In this document: positions 50,915 to 59,639 of the stretch, one piece after another
Layout of the letters: each line of letters begins with the position of its first letter
Numbering within the stretch: the stretch's first letter is position 1
Assembly: GCA_004299705.1 (NCBI GenBank)
Contig: SCQS01000041.1
Span: forward strand, 1 to 62,398
DNA from: Rhodanobacteraceae bacterium
GTDB taxonomy: Bacteria > Pseudomonadota > Gammaproteobacteria > Xanthomonadales > Rhodanobacteraceae
DNA: 62,398 nt
Direction of reading: 5' to 3'
Made by a program: the position numbers and the translations under genes
Notes under the pieces: generated by a model
The model's database searches: none
Told to the model about the DNA's origin: nothing
The model's input: only the letters and a program-made list of their open reading frames with translations

Positions 50915-51877
50915 ATGCAAGACCACCAGCGCGTAAAAGTGATCGCACACCGGGGCGGCGCCGCGTTGCGCGTCGAGAACACGCTGGCGGCTTTCGAGCA
51001 CGCGGTGAGCCTGGGCGCCGATGGCGCGGAACTCGACGTGCACCTGAGCCGCGATGGGCAAGTCATCGTGCATCACGACGATGCACTGAATCCGGGCTAC
51101 TGTCGTGCGGCGGATGGTGCGTGGGTCGACGCAATCAACCGACCACGCATCGACGAACTCACCTTGGCACAATTGCAACGCTACGAGATTGGCGAGCCGC
51201 GGACCGGCAGCGACTACGCCCGACGACATCCCAGGGTCGAGCCGGTGGCCGGACAGCGCATTCCCCTGCTGCGCGACGTGATCCGGTTGGTGAAGGCGCG
51301 CTCGCCACGGTTCCGACTGGTGATCGAAATCAAGACGCCGATGCCGGAAGCCACCCGGCAATCGTGGCGCGGACTGGTTGCCGCGACACTCGACGCCATC
51401 CGCGAAGAAGGTTTCATCGAGCGCGCGATCCTGTGCTCATTCGACTGGGGCGCGCTGGTCCACGCAAAACGGCTGTGCCCGGAACTGCCGACCTGGTTCA
51501 CCACCGCGCCCTTGAGTTGGTTCGAGACCGGTACACCACCGCGTGAGGACGATCCTCCGGATGCCGACGAGCTGCACGAACTGCGCACGCTGTACGGGTC
51601 CGGCGACGCGCCATGGTTCGCGGGCCTCAACCCACGCCAGCTTGCGGGCGGTTACCCCGAAGCGATCGCATCGGAGGGCGGCGACGCCTGGTTCATGTAC
51701 GACCGCGATTGCACCGCGGAGCGCGTCCACGCATTGCATTCGCGCAGGCTGTCGGCCGCGATCTGGGGGCCAAACGTGCGCGACCAGGATAGTCTTGCCC
51801 GACTTCTGCGCACGGGCGTGGACGCAGTGTGCCTTGACGATCCCACCATTGTGGTGGATGACCCACTCTTGCGTTGA
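50915..51877 (+). CDS. Glycerophosphodiester phosphodiesterase
   Basis: A 320-residue GDPD TIM-barrel enzyme releasing glycerol-3-phosphate from glycerophosphodiesters. Catalytic elements: H12-R-G-G, ENTLAAFEHA, ELDVHLSRDG and VIVHHDD (second His), with VIEIKTP further on. No signal peptide, so cytoplasmic (UgpQ-like). It lies 30 bases after fghA but points toward glpD/glpK, which would use its product. Confidence 0.92.
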   Translation: MQDHQRVKVIAHRGGAALRVENTLAAFEHAVSLGADGAELDVHLSRDGQVIVHHDDALNPGYCRAADGAWVDAINRPRIDELTLAQLQRYEIGEPRTGSDYARRHPRVEPVAGQRIPLLRDVIRLVKARSPRFRLVIEIKTPMPEATRQSWRGLVAATLDAIREEGFIERAILCSFDWGALVHAKRLCPELPTWFTTAPLSWFETGTPPREDDPPDADELHELRTLYGSGDAPWFAGLNPRQLAGGYPEAIASEGGDAWFMYDRDCTAERVHALHSRRLSAAIWGPNVRDQDSLARLLRTGVDAVCLDDPTIVVDDPLLR

Positions 51878-51979
51878 TACGCGCCGTTCCGCGGCGGACG
51901 GATAACGTCATGCGGACTCTCGGCAAATCCCGGATCCACGCCCCGGGAAAAGCTGACCAAGCACCTGATCGAGCCAGCA

Positions 51980-53530
51980 TCACCCACATCCCGCAAGCAT
52001 GGCCTGGACACGCGGGCGTGCCTCGGTCGCGGCACGCGCATCCAGGAATGCGAGACGCATGCGCCGGGCCAGCACGTCTTCTGCGGTGATGGCCATTTCG
52101 TGCCGCTGCGCCCAGCACACTTCGGCTTCGATGTACGGGTGATCCGCTGCAAGGCGACGCATGCCTGCTGCGCCCGCTTCTTCCAGCAACTGTTCGGCCA
52201 GCCCGCCGTAGGCGTGCGCCAGGTGATCGGCAATGTCGGCATCGAGGTGATGACGCGTGGCCAACGCTTGCGGCAAATGTTCGTCGAAGCCTTCGGCACC
52301 GACCAGCCTGAGTTCGCGGGTACGGCACGCACTGTGCGCGTTCAGCCCGGCCGTCTCGACGAGACGGTCGACTGTCTCCTCGGCCATCCGGCGATACGTC
52401 GTCCACTTGCCGCCGGCGATGGTCACGAGCCCTTTCGGCCCCACCTCGATGTGATGCTCGCGCACGATGTTGGCGGTGCGCGTGGCGGCTTCGGCAATCA
52501 ACGGCCGCAGGCCCGCCCAACTCGCACACACCGCCGCGCGGTCCGGGGCCGGCTGCAACCATTCACCCAACTGGGCCAGCAGGTAATCGATTTCCGCGTC
52601 AGTCGGTTCGGGATCGAACGATGGCGCCGTGGCCACATCGGTGGTGCCGGCCAAGGCACCGCCCTGCCACGGCAGCAAAAACAGCACACGCCCGTCGGGC
52701 GTTTTCGGAATCAGCAGACCGTCGCCCTTGGGCACCCAGGCACGGTCGAGCGCCAGGTGCGTGCCGCGGCTGGGTTCAAGCAACGGCGTCGCCTCGGGGT
52801 GTTCCATGCGGCGCATGGCATCACTGCCGGGACCAGTAGCGTTGACGACCGCACGCGCATGCACGTTGAACGATCGACCGTCCAACCGGTCGCGTACATA
52901 CGCACCAGCCAGCCGTCCGCCGGCTTCCCGGAGCGCCACGACTTCGACTCGGTTGACCACGAGCGCGGATTCGCGTGCGGCGGTCGCGAGTACCGCAAGC
53001 GCCATGCGCGCATCGTCGAACTGGCCGTCGTAATAGGCGACCCCGCCCTTGAGGCCGCGCTGCTTGAGGCGCGGAAACGACGCGAGCATCTGCGCGCGCG
53101 AGAGGAAATGGCTGCGCCCGATCGCGGCGGCGCCGGCGGCGCGGTCGTACAGCCACAGGCCCACGCGATAGAAGATCGCCTGCCGCAACGTATACGCCGG
53201 CACCACCGTGCGCAGCGGATGCACCAGATGCGGCGCGATGTCCAGCAGGATCGCACGCTCGGCCAGCGCCTCGCGCACGAGGTGGAATTGCGCGCGGTCG
53301 CGTTGCATCACGGCGGCATCGAGATAACGCACGCCGCCGTGCACCAGCTTGGTGGAACGACTCGATGTGCCACTGGCGAAATCATCGCGTTCGACCAGCG
53401 CCACCGACAGGCCGCGTGACGCGGCATCCAGCGCCACGCCCGCGCCGGTCGCGCCGCCGCCGATCACCAGCACGTCGAACGATTCCCGTTCGAGCCTCGC
53501 CCGATTCTCCGCGCGGTTCATGCCGCTCAT
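51980..53530 (-). CDS. glpD: Aerobic glycerol-3-phosphate dehydrogenase
   Basis: Membrane-associated flavoenzyme oxidising glycerol-3-phosphate to DHAP with electrons to quinone. The 516-residue protein has the FAD fold VLVIGGGATGAGVALDAASRG, SRSTKLVHGGVRYL and the C-terminal GLVTIAGGKWTTYRRMAEE. The ATG at 53530 overlaps the glpK stop (ATGA). Confidence 0.95.
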   Translation of the reverse strand: MSGMNRAENRARLERESFDVLVIGGGATGAGVALDAASRGLSVALVERDDFASGTSSRSTKLVHGGVRYLDAAVMQRDRAQFHLVREALAERAILLDIAPHLVHPLRTVVPAYTLRQAIFYRVGLWLYDRAAGAAAIGRSHFLSRAQMLASFPRLKQRGLKGGVAYYDGQFDDARMALAVLATAARESALVVNRVEVVALREAGGRLAGAYVRDRLDGRSFNVHARAVVNATGPGSDAMRRMEHPEATPLLEPSRGTHLALDRAWVPKGDGLLIPKTPDGRVLFLLPWQGGALAGTTDVATAPSFDPEPTDAEIDYLLAQLGEWLQPAPDRAAVCASWAGLRPLIAEAATRTANIVREHHIEVGPKGLVTIAGGKWTTYRRMAEETVDRLVETAGLNAHSACRTRELRLVGAEGFDEHLPQALATRHHLDADIADHLAHAYGGLAEQLLEEAGAAGMRRLAADHPYIEAEVCWAQRHEMAITAEDVLARRMRLAFLDARAATEARPRVQAMLAGCG

Positions 53531-55017
53531 GGTTCTACGTCCCTGTCCCAATCGCGGGCGCGTTCGACCGCACGCCGCCATTGCCGATAACCGCGCTGGC
53601 GCAGGTCTTCGCTCCGGGTCGGCACGAAGCGCCGCTCCGCCTGCCACCATCCATCGAACCCATCGGCATCGACCGCACCCGAACCCGCCGCCGTCAACAT
53701 CGCCGCGCCCAGTGCGGTGGTTTCGGTGGTCCTGGGCCGGAGGATCGGCAGGCCCAGCACGTCGGCCTGGATTTGCAACAGCAAGTCATCGACGGCAGCC
53801 CCGCCATCGACGCGCAAGGATTCGATGGGCTGCGCGATTGCATCACGCATCGCCTCGACCACGTCGCGCGTCCGGTAAGCGATGGCTTCGAGGCTGGCGC
53901 GCGCGAGATGCGCGGCGGTGGTGCCGCGGGTGACACCCAGAATCGTGCCACGTGCCGCGGGATCCCAGAACGGCGCGCCGAGTCCGGTCAGCGCCGGCAC
54001 GATGCTGACGCCGCCGCTGTCGGGCACTTCGCGCGCCAAGGCTTCCACGTCCGCAGACTTCTCGATCAAGCCAAGCCCGTCACGCAACCACTGCACCAAT
54101 GCGCCGGCCACGAACACGGAACCCTCAAGTCCATACGCACGCGGTTCGCCCGGCAGGCTGCACACCGGCGACGCGATCAGTCCCTCGGCATGCAGCCGCC
54201 GCGCACCGCTGTGCATCAGCACGAACGCTCCGGTGCCGTAGGTGTTCTTGACGTCACCCGCCTTGCGGCATTGCTGGCCGAGCAAGGCAGCCGGCTGGTC
54301 GCCGGCCACACCGATCAGGTCGATCGCCCCGCCACCCAGTTGCGTGTTGCCGAAGCGGCCCGCAGACGGACGCACCTCCGGCAACAGCGCACGTGGAATG
54401 TCGAAAAGCTCCAGCAAGTCGGCATCCCAATCCAGCGTGTCGACATTGAACAGCAGGGTGCGCGACGCGTTGGTCACGTCGGTGGCGTGCACGCGTCCCT
54501 CGGTGAGGTTCCAGACCAGCCAACTGTCGACGGTGCCGAATGCGAGTTCGCCGCGATGCCCACGCTCGCGCGCGCCATCGACGTGCGCGAGTATCCAGGC
54601 AAGCTTGGTCGCGGAGAAATACGGATCGAGGCGCAGACCGGTCTTGGCGCGAACCATTTCTGCGGCGCCACGCTCGCTCAAATCCCGGCAGAGTGCCGCG
54701 GTGCGCCGATCCTGCCACACGATCGCGGGCGCGATCGGCTGGCCGCTTGTGCGATCCCAGACGACGGTCGTTTCGCGTTGGTTCGCGATGCCGAGCGCAG
54801 CCACGTCGCGCGCGCCGATACCGGCATGCACCATGACTTCTTCAGCGGCTTGCTGTTGCGAGGCACGGATTTCCAGCGCATCCTGCTCGACCCAACCGGG
54901 CCGCGGACAGGCCACCGCAAGCTCGCGGCGCGCCATCGCGACGATGCGACCACGCCGATCGAACAACATGGCACGACTGCTGCTCGTGCCCTGGTCCAGC
55001 ACCAGAAAGTGCGTCAT
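53527..55017 (-). CDS. glpK: Glycerol kinase
   Basis: Phosphorylates glycerol to glycerol-3-phosphate. The 496-residue FGGY kinase begins LVLDQGTSSSRAMLFD and has the FGGY patterns YFSATKLAWIL and GLEGSVFVAGALVQWLRDGLG. The ATG at 55017 gives the family start. It forms a two-gene operon with glpD; no glpF is present. Confidence 0.95.
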   Translation of the reverse strand: MTHFLVLDQGTSSSRAMLFDRRGRIVAMARRELAVACPRPGWVEQDALEIRASQQQAAEEVMVHAGIGARDVAALGIANQRETTVVWDRTSGQPIAPAIVWQDRRTAALCRDLSERGAAEMVRAKTGLRLDPYFSATKLAWILAHVDGARERGHRGELAFGTVDSWLVWNLTEGRVHATDVTNASRTLLFNVDTLDWDADLLELFDIPRALLPEVRPSAGRFGNTQLGGGAIDLIGVAGDQPAALLGQQCRKAGDVKNTYGTGAFVLMHSGARRLHAEGLIASPVCSLPGEPRAYGLEGSVFVAGALVQWLRDGLGLIEKSADVEALAREVPDSGGVSIVPALTGLGAPFWDPAARGTILGVTRGTTAAHLARASLEAIAYRTRDVVEAMRDAIAQPIESLRVDGGAAVDDLLLQIQADVLGLPILRPRTTETTALGAAMLTAAGSGAVDADGFDGWWQAERRFVPTRSEDLRQRGYRQWRRAVERARDWDRDVEP

Positions 55018-55050
55018 GGCTTTTAATACCACCGGTTGATCGCAGCGTAC

Positions 55051-55135
55051 AAAACCGGGGTCAGAGTACAATTTCCGGCTTGGCTCGCTTGGGTCGTGCA
55101 GGTTGCACCGGAAATTGCACTCTGACCCCGGTTTT
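55051..55135. repeat. Large hairpin element with 28-bp arms
   Basis: Arms 55051-55078 and 55108-55135 are inverted copies matching at 27 of 28 positions around a 29-nt loop; each contains GGGGTCAGAGT and AATTTCCGG. It fills the gap between the fadE stop and the glpK start and could act as a terminator for fadE. It looks like a mobile palindromic repeat. Confidence 0.8.
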
Positions 55136-55149
55136 GCCCGCCACGCCAG

Positions 55150-57627
55150 TTACGCCACGTGCAACGAACGCCTGGCATCGGCGCCGCCGTGCACCACCGC
55201 CGCGCGCAGTTCCTCGGGATCGAAATCGTCGACGTTGATGAACTCGGCGGTCGCGCGGCGCAGGCGTTCCAGCTGCGCACGTTCGGTTTCGCTGATCGCG
55301 CCGATGCGCTCGGCCTCGGCGAGCTGCGCGAAATAGTCGTGCGCGTGCACGCCGCCGGCCTTGACGGCTTTGAGGAACTTGCGCTCGACCGGTTCGGCCG
55401 CGACTACGTCGGGCAGCAGCGCGTGCATCCGTCCGACCGGATTGTTGGCGTTTGGCGTCAGGTACATGCCGTGCACCAATGCATCGCGCGCGCTGTTGGG
55501 CGCCGACAGGATCGCGGCGACACGGCGGCCCAGACGATCCGACGGCGGCACTTCGCGGCGTCCGAACGGGAACACCAACGTGTGCAGCAGCCATGCGACC
55601 GGTCGTACCGGGAAGTTGCGGATCACGCCATCCAGCGCCATCTGCATCCGCCACACCGCGTCGTGGAAAGCCCAAGCGAGCAGTGGACGCTCGGCTTCCG
55701 GGCGGCCCTCGTCTTCGTAGCGTTTCAGCATCGCCGAGCAGATGTAGAGATACGACAGCACGTCGCCCAGCCGCGCCGACAGTTTTTCCTTGAACTTCAA
55801 TTTCCCGCCCAACACGCCCATCGCGGTGTCGGCGGTCAGCGCCAGCGCTGCGGAATAACGCTCCAGCTTGCGGTAGTAACGCTGCGTGTAAGCGTCGCCC
55901 GGCGCGCGTCCGAACTTCGCGAACGTGAGGCCGAGCCAGAACGATCGAACCGCGTTGGAAAGGCCAAACCCGAAGTGGCCGAACAGCGCTTCGTCGAAAT
56001 CGTGCAGCGCCTTGGCCTGATCGGATTCGTGCGCGGCGTGCATTTCCTTCAGCACCCACGGATGGCAGCGGATCGCGCCTTGCCCGAAGATCATCAGACT
56101 GCGGGTCATGATGTTGGCGCCTTCCACCGTGATCGGGATCGGCGCACCCTGCCAGCAGCGGCCGAGGTAATTGGACGGCCCCAACTGGATGCCCTTGCCA
56201 CCGTGCACGTCCATCGCGTCCTGGATCGCCTCGCGGCCGAGCATCGTCGCGTGGCATTTCGCGATCGCCGATGCCACCGCCGGCTTTTCGCCGCGATCGA
56301 CCGCCGCCGCGGAGGCGCGCGACAACGCGGCGACCGCGTACGCATGCCCGCCGATCCGCGCCAGTGCTTCCTCGACGCCCTCGAAGCGCGCTACGCTAAG
56401 CCCAAACTGTTTGCGGATGCGCGCGTACGCACCCGTTGCGGCAACCGCGAGCCGCACAAAACCGGTGGCGTTCGAAGGCAACGAGATGCCGCGTCCGACC
56501 GACAGGACTTCCACCAGCATCCGCCAGCCGTGGCCGGCCATGTGCGGGCCGCCGATCAGCGTATCGATCGGCACGAACACGTCCTTGCCGTGCAGCGGAC
56601 CGTTCTGGAACGGGATGTTGAGCGGAAGGTGCCGGCGACCGATTTCGAGGCCCTTGGTTTCGCGCGGAATCAATGCGAGCGTGATGCCCAGGTCTTGCTT
56701 GTCGCCCAGCAGGTGTTCCGGGTCGTACATCCGGAACGCCAGTCCGACCAGCGTCGCGATCGGCGCCAGCGTGATGTAGCGTTTGTCGAAGGTCAGCTTG
56801 ATGCCCAGCGCTTCCTGGCCATCGACCGTCTGCTTGCAGACGATGCCGTAGTCGGGAATCGACGTCGCATCCGAGCCCGCGTACGGCCCGGTCAGCGCGA
56901 AACACGGCACCTCGCGGCCATCGGCGAGACGCGGCAGGTAGTGGTTCTTCTGTTCCTCGCTGCCGTAGTGCAGCAGCAGTTCGGCCGGCCCCAGCGAATT
57001 CGGCACCGCGACGATCGACGACAACGTGGCCGACACGCTGGCGAGTTTCTGCAGCACCGCCGAATGCGCGCTGGCGGAGAATTCCTTGCCGCCGTAGCGC
57101 TTGGGGATGATCATCGCGAAGAAACCCTCGCGCCTCACGAATTCCCAGATTTCCGGCGGCAGGTCGGCGATCTCGTGGGTGATGTGCCAGTCGTCGACCA
57201 TCGCGCACAGCTTTTCGCACGGGCCGTCGAGGAATGCCTGTTCCTCGGCCGAGAGCTGCGGCTTCGGTTCGGAAAGCAGCTTCGACCAGTCGGGCTTGCC
57301 CGAGAACAGTTCGCCCTCGAAGCCGACCGTGCCGGCGTCCAGCGCGATCTGTTCGGTTTCGGAAAGTTTCGGCAGCACGCGCCGGAAGAACTTCAGCAGC
57401 GGCGCCGAGAACAGTGCGCGCCGGATCGGCGTCGCGTTGAGCGGCAACGCGACCAGCACCACGAAGATGCCGAGCAACACCCAGGTCGGCGTCGGCGCGT
57501 GCAGGCCCAAGCCGACGACGAGAAGGGTCACGATGGTCGCCAGCGTCCATTGCCACAGCCGCACGCGGAAATACGCGCAGGCGAGTCCGACGATCGCGAC
57601 GCAAATCAGGGTGACGATGGTGCTCAT
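55150..57627 (-). CDS. fadE: Acyl-CoA dehydrogenase FadE
   Basis: First enzyme of fatty acid beta-oxidation. At 825 residues it matches the long FadE form: two or three N-terminal membrane segments (residues 1-65), then the acyl-CoA dehydrogenase core (GREVPCFALTGPYAGSDA, GGKGIQLGPSNYLGR) and the C-terminal FadE-specific domain (FPFGRREVPPSDRLGRRVA). Its start overlaps the upstream hydrolase gene (ATGA), so the pair is an operon likely under the divergent TetR. Confidence 0.94.
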   Translation of the reverse strand: MSTIVTLICVAIVGLACAYFRVRLWQWTLATIVTLLVVGLGLHAPTPTWVLLGIFVVLVALPLNATPIRRALFSAPLLKFFRRVLPKLSETEQIALDAGTVGFEGELFSGKPDWSKLLSEPKPQLSAEEQAFLDGPCEKLCAMVDDWHITHEIADLPPEIWEFVRREGFFAMIIPKRYGGKEFSASAHSAVLQKLASVSATLSSIVAVPNSLGPAELLLHYGSEEQKNHYLPRLADGREVPCFALTGPYAGSDATSIPDYGIVCKQTVDGQEALGIKLTFDKRYITLAPIATLVGLAFRMYDPEHLLGDKQDLGITLALIPRETKGLEIGRRHLPLNIPFQNGPLHGKDVFVPIDTLIGGPHMAGHGWRMLVEVLSVGRGISLPSNATGFVRLAVAATGAYARIRKQFGLSVARFEGVEEALARIGGHAYAVAALSRASAAAVDRGEKPAVASAIAKCHATMLGREAIQDAMDVHGGKGIQLGPSNYLGRCWQGAPIPITVEGANIMTRSLMIFGQGAIRCHPWVLKEMHAAHESDQAKALHDFDEALFGHFGFGLSNAVRSFWLGLTFAKFGRAPGDAYTQRYYRKLERYSAALALTADTAMGVLGGKLKFKEKLSARLGDVLSYLYICSAMLKRYEDEGRPEAERPLLAWAFHDAVWRMQMALDGVIRNFPVRPVAWLLHTLVFPFGRREVPPSDRLGRRVAAILSAPNSARDALVHGMYLTPNANNPVGRMHALLPDVVAAEPVERKFLKAVKAGGVHAHDYFAQLAEAERIGAISETERAQLERLRRATAEFINVDDFDPEELRAAVVHGGADARRSLHVA

Positions 57628-58568
57628 GGCAAACCTCGCGTGCTAAGCCCTTCTCCCTCCGGGAGCGGGGTGGGGGTGAGGGTTCGGCTCCGCGTGGAAC
57701 CCTCACGCGGGAGCGCATCCAGAAAGGGTTCTATCGCGGCCGTGAAGGCGGCGTTGTCATCGCCCGCGAGCGTGTGGGTCGCGTGCGGAACCACGACGTG
57801 CCGCGCGTGCGGCACGACCTGCAGGAATTCCGCAACGGTGTCTTCCGACACGATGTCGCTGCGCCCGCCCGATACCAGCAACACCGGCACGTCGATGTTG
57901 CGTGCGGCATCCAGCAGGCGCTGCTGGTGTCGCTCGGCCTCGGGTGCGATGGTGTCGAGCAGGGCCGGATCCCAATGCCAGCGCAGCCGGCCGTCGTCGC
58001 CACGCTTCAGCAGTTGCGCCAATTCGTAACGATCCTTGCGGCGCCGCCGTTGCGGAAGATACGCAGCCACTTCCGCAGCCGCCTCTTCCAGCGACGCAAA
58101 CCCACGCGGATGCGCGCGCATGAAACCGAGCATGCGTTCCACGCCGGCCGCTTCCCAGCGCGGCGTGATGTCCACCAGCACCAGCGCGCGGAACGGATCG
58201 GGGCGGGCTTCGCCCGCGGCGACCAGACCCAGCAATCCACCCATCGACGCGCCGACCAGCACCGGCGGTGTTGCGAATGAATGCGCGATGGTCAAAAGAT
58301 CGTCCACGAACTGTTCCAGCCGATAGCCACCATCAGCCAGCCGCGCGCTGTCGCCGTGACCACGCGCGTCGAAAGTCATGCTGCGCCAACCGTGTTCCGC
58401 CAACGTTTGCCCCGCACGGGCCCACGCGTGCCGGCTCTGGCCGAAACCGTGCGCAAACAACAACGCAGGCGCGCCGGCAGGGCCACGCGTTTCCATCGCC
58501 AACGGTAGACCGTCACGCGCGAGAACATGGCTCAAGGTACCGGATTGGTTGATAGAATCCGTTTCCAT
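57624..58568 (-). CDS. Alpha/beta hydrolase upstream of fadE
   Basis: A 314-residue alpha/beta hydrolase. The oxyanion segment LLFAHGFGQSRHAW, nucleophile Ser in LVGASMGGLLG, an Asp in SGGRSDIVSED and the His in HATHTLAG form a full triad. The substrate is unknown; linkage to fadE suggests an ester or acyl compound. The last about 25 residues (LTPTPLPEGEG...) are not part of the fold: they come from a repetitive intergenic sequence read in frame. The ATG at 58568 lies at the predicted transcription start, so the message may be leaderless. Confidence 0.82.
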   Translation of the reverse strand: METDSINQSGTLSHVLARDGLPLAMETRGPAGAPALLFAHGFGQSRHAWARAGQTLAEHGWRSMTFDARGHGDSARLADGGYRLEQFVDDLLTIAHSFATPPVLVGASMGGLLGLVAAGEARPDPFRALVLVDITPRWEAAGVERMLGFMRAHPRGFASLEEAAAEVAAYLPQRRRRKDRYELAQLLKRGDDGRLRWHWDPALLDTIAPEAERHQQRLLDAARNIDVPVLLVSGGRSDIVSEDTVAEFLQVVPHARHVVVPHATHTLAGDDNAAFTAAIEPFLDALPREGSTRSRTLTPTPLPEGEGLSTRGLP

Positions 58569-58617
58569 ACGCACCAGTATGGATTTGCGTCGCATGACTG
58601 TCAATACGCTACAGTAT
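58564..58617. promoter_or_regulatory. Paired TetR operators and divergent promoter
   Basis: Two copies of a motif with core ATAC-N6-GTATGG: TCCATAC-GCACCA-GTATGGA (58564-58583) and ATAC-GCTACA-GTAT (58604-58617). On the minus strand TTGACA (58604-58599) and CATACT (58582-58577) are 17 bases apart. The first operator covers that -10 box and the hydrolase start; the second covers the start of tetR. This fits repression of the hydrolase-fadE operon and autoregulation. Confidence 0.7.
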
Positions 58618-59236
58618 GGTCATGTTTGCCGATCCGGCCAAACCCGGCGTCACCAGCGAACCCGCACGCCGCGGCCGCCCACACGCGCGTCTTTCGGCTT
58701 CCGATTGGGAACGCGGCGCGCTGGAAATGATCGCGGACGAAGGCGTCGCGGCGCTGGCGGTGGAAGCGCTGGCGCGCCGGCTGGGCGTCACCAAGGGCAG
58801 CTTCTACTGGCATTTCAAGAACCGCGAAGCCCTGCTGCAGGCCGCGTTGAAACGCTGGGAAGCCGACGACGAACGCGAGCTGCAGCAGCACATCGGCGCG
58901 GCCGGCGACCACCCGCGCACACGTCTCGACGCATTGTTCCGCTGGGTTTCCGGCGAGGCCCAGGCGCACCGCATTTATGCTGCACTGCTGCAGGCGCTGG
59001 ATCATCCGCTGGTCAAACCCATGATGACCCGGGTGTCGCAACGGCGCATGGATTTCCTGGTGATGGCGTTCCGTCAGGCTGGCCTCGACCACGACGCGGC
59101 GCGCCACCGTGCGCGGCTCACCTATGCGGCCTACGTGGGTTTCCTGCAACTGAACCTGACGCTGGAACTGCCGCATCTTTCGCACCAACAGTACGACGCC
59201 TACGTCGAGCACGTGATCGCCACCTTGGTGCCGTAA
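58616..59236 (+). CDS. TetR family transcriptional regulator
   Basis: A 206-residue TetR repressor. The N-terminal helix-turn-helix is clear: ALAVEALARRLGVTKGSFYWHFKNREALL (about 42-70). The C-terminal ligand domain is unassigned. Two ATGs (58616 and 58622) are possible; neither has room for a ribosome site downstream of the operator, so a leaderless message is possible. It probably senses an acyl compound, given the divergent hydrolase-fadE operon (inference). Confidence 0.9.
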   Translation: MVMFADPAKPGVTSEPARRGRPHARLSASDWERGALEMIADEGVAALAVEALARRLGVTKGSFYWHFKNREALLQAALKRWEADDERELQQHIGAAGDHPRTRLDALFRWVSGEAQAHRIYAALLQALDHPLVKPMMTRVSQRRMDFLVMAFRQAGLDHDAARHRARLTYAAYVGFLQLNLTLELPHLSHQQYDAYVEHVIATLVP

Positions 59237-59241
59237 GTCGT

Positions 59242-59378
59242 GCGATCGTCCATGATCGCCGCATCACCCATGCATCCGGCAAGAAGTCGACTCAACCTGG
59301 GTTCGTCAACACCACCGCGGCCACAGCCGCCATCCATGGCCAAGAGCTCCGTGGCCTGACTTTTCACGAAAGCCTCTT
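59242..59378 (+). repeat. Two-module intergenic repeat (copy 3)
   Basis: GCGATC-GTCCAT-GATCGC (59242-59259) lies five bases after the tetR stop and is identical to 26294-26311. The second module (59323-59378) has GCCATCCATGGCC, AGAGCTCCGTGGC and GACTTTTCAC. The remaining sequence to pckG (59379-59639) shows a GC-rich imperfect stem near 59473-59501 and no gene. Confidence 0.7.
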
Positions 59379-59639
59379 CAAACAACACTTGGGCACAGGC
59401 GCGAATGCTGCAACGCACAACGCGGCGCCGGCGCCGCGCCTTGCAAAGCCTGCAGCCGCAGACTACCGTCACTTTCCCGCCCGCATTGGGCGCGGGAACC
59501 ATTCCACTGCATCAGGCTGACTCACACGCTCCGCCCGTCGGGCAAGGTCGACACCAGAAAAAGACTGCCCATCCACCACGACGGCTGCGCTGCCGGATGC
59601 CTACAACAACAATGATTTCCCTCTGGAGTATGACAAGCG

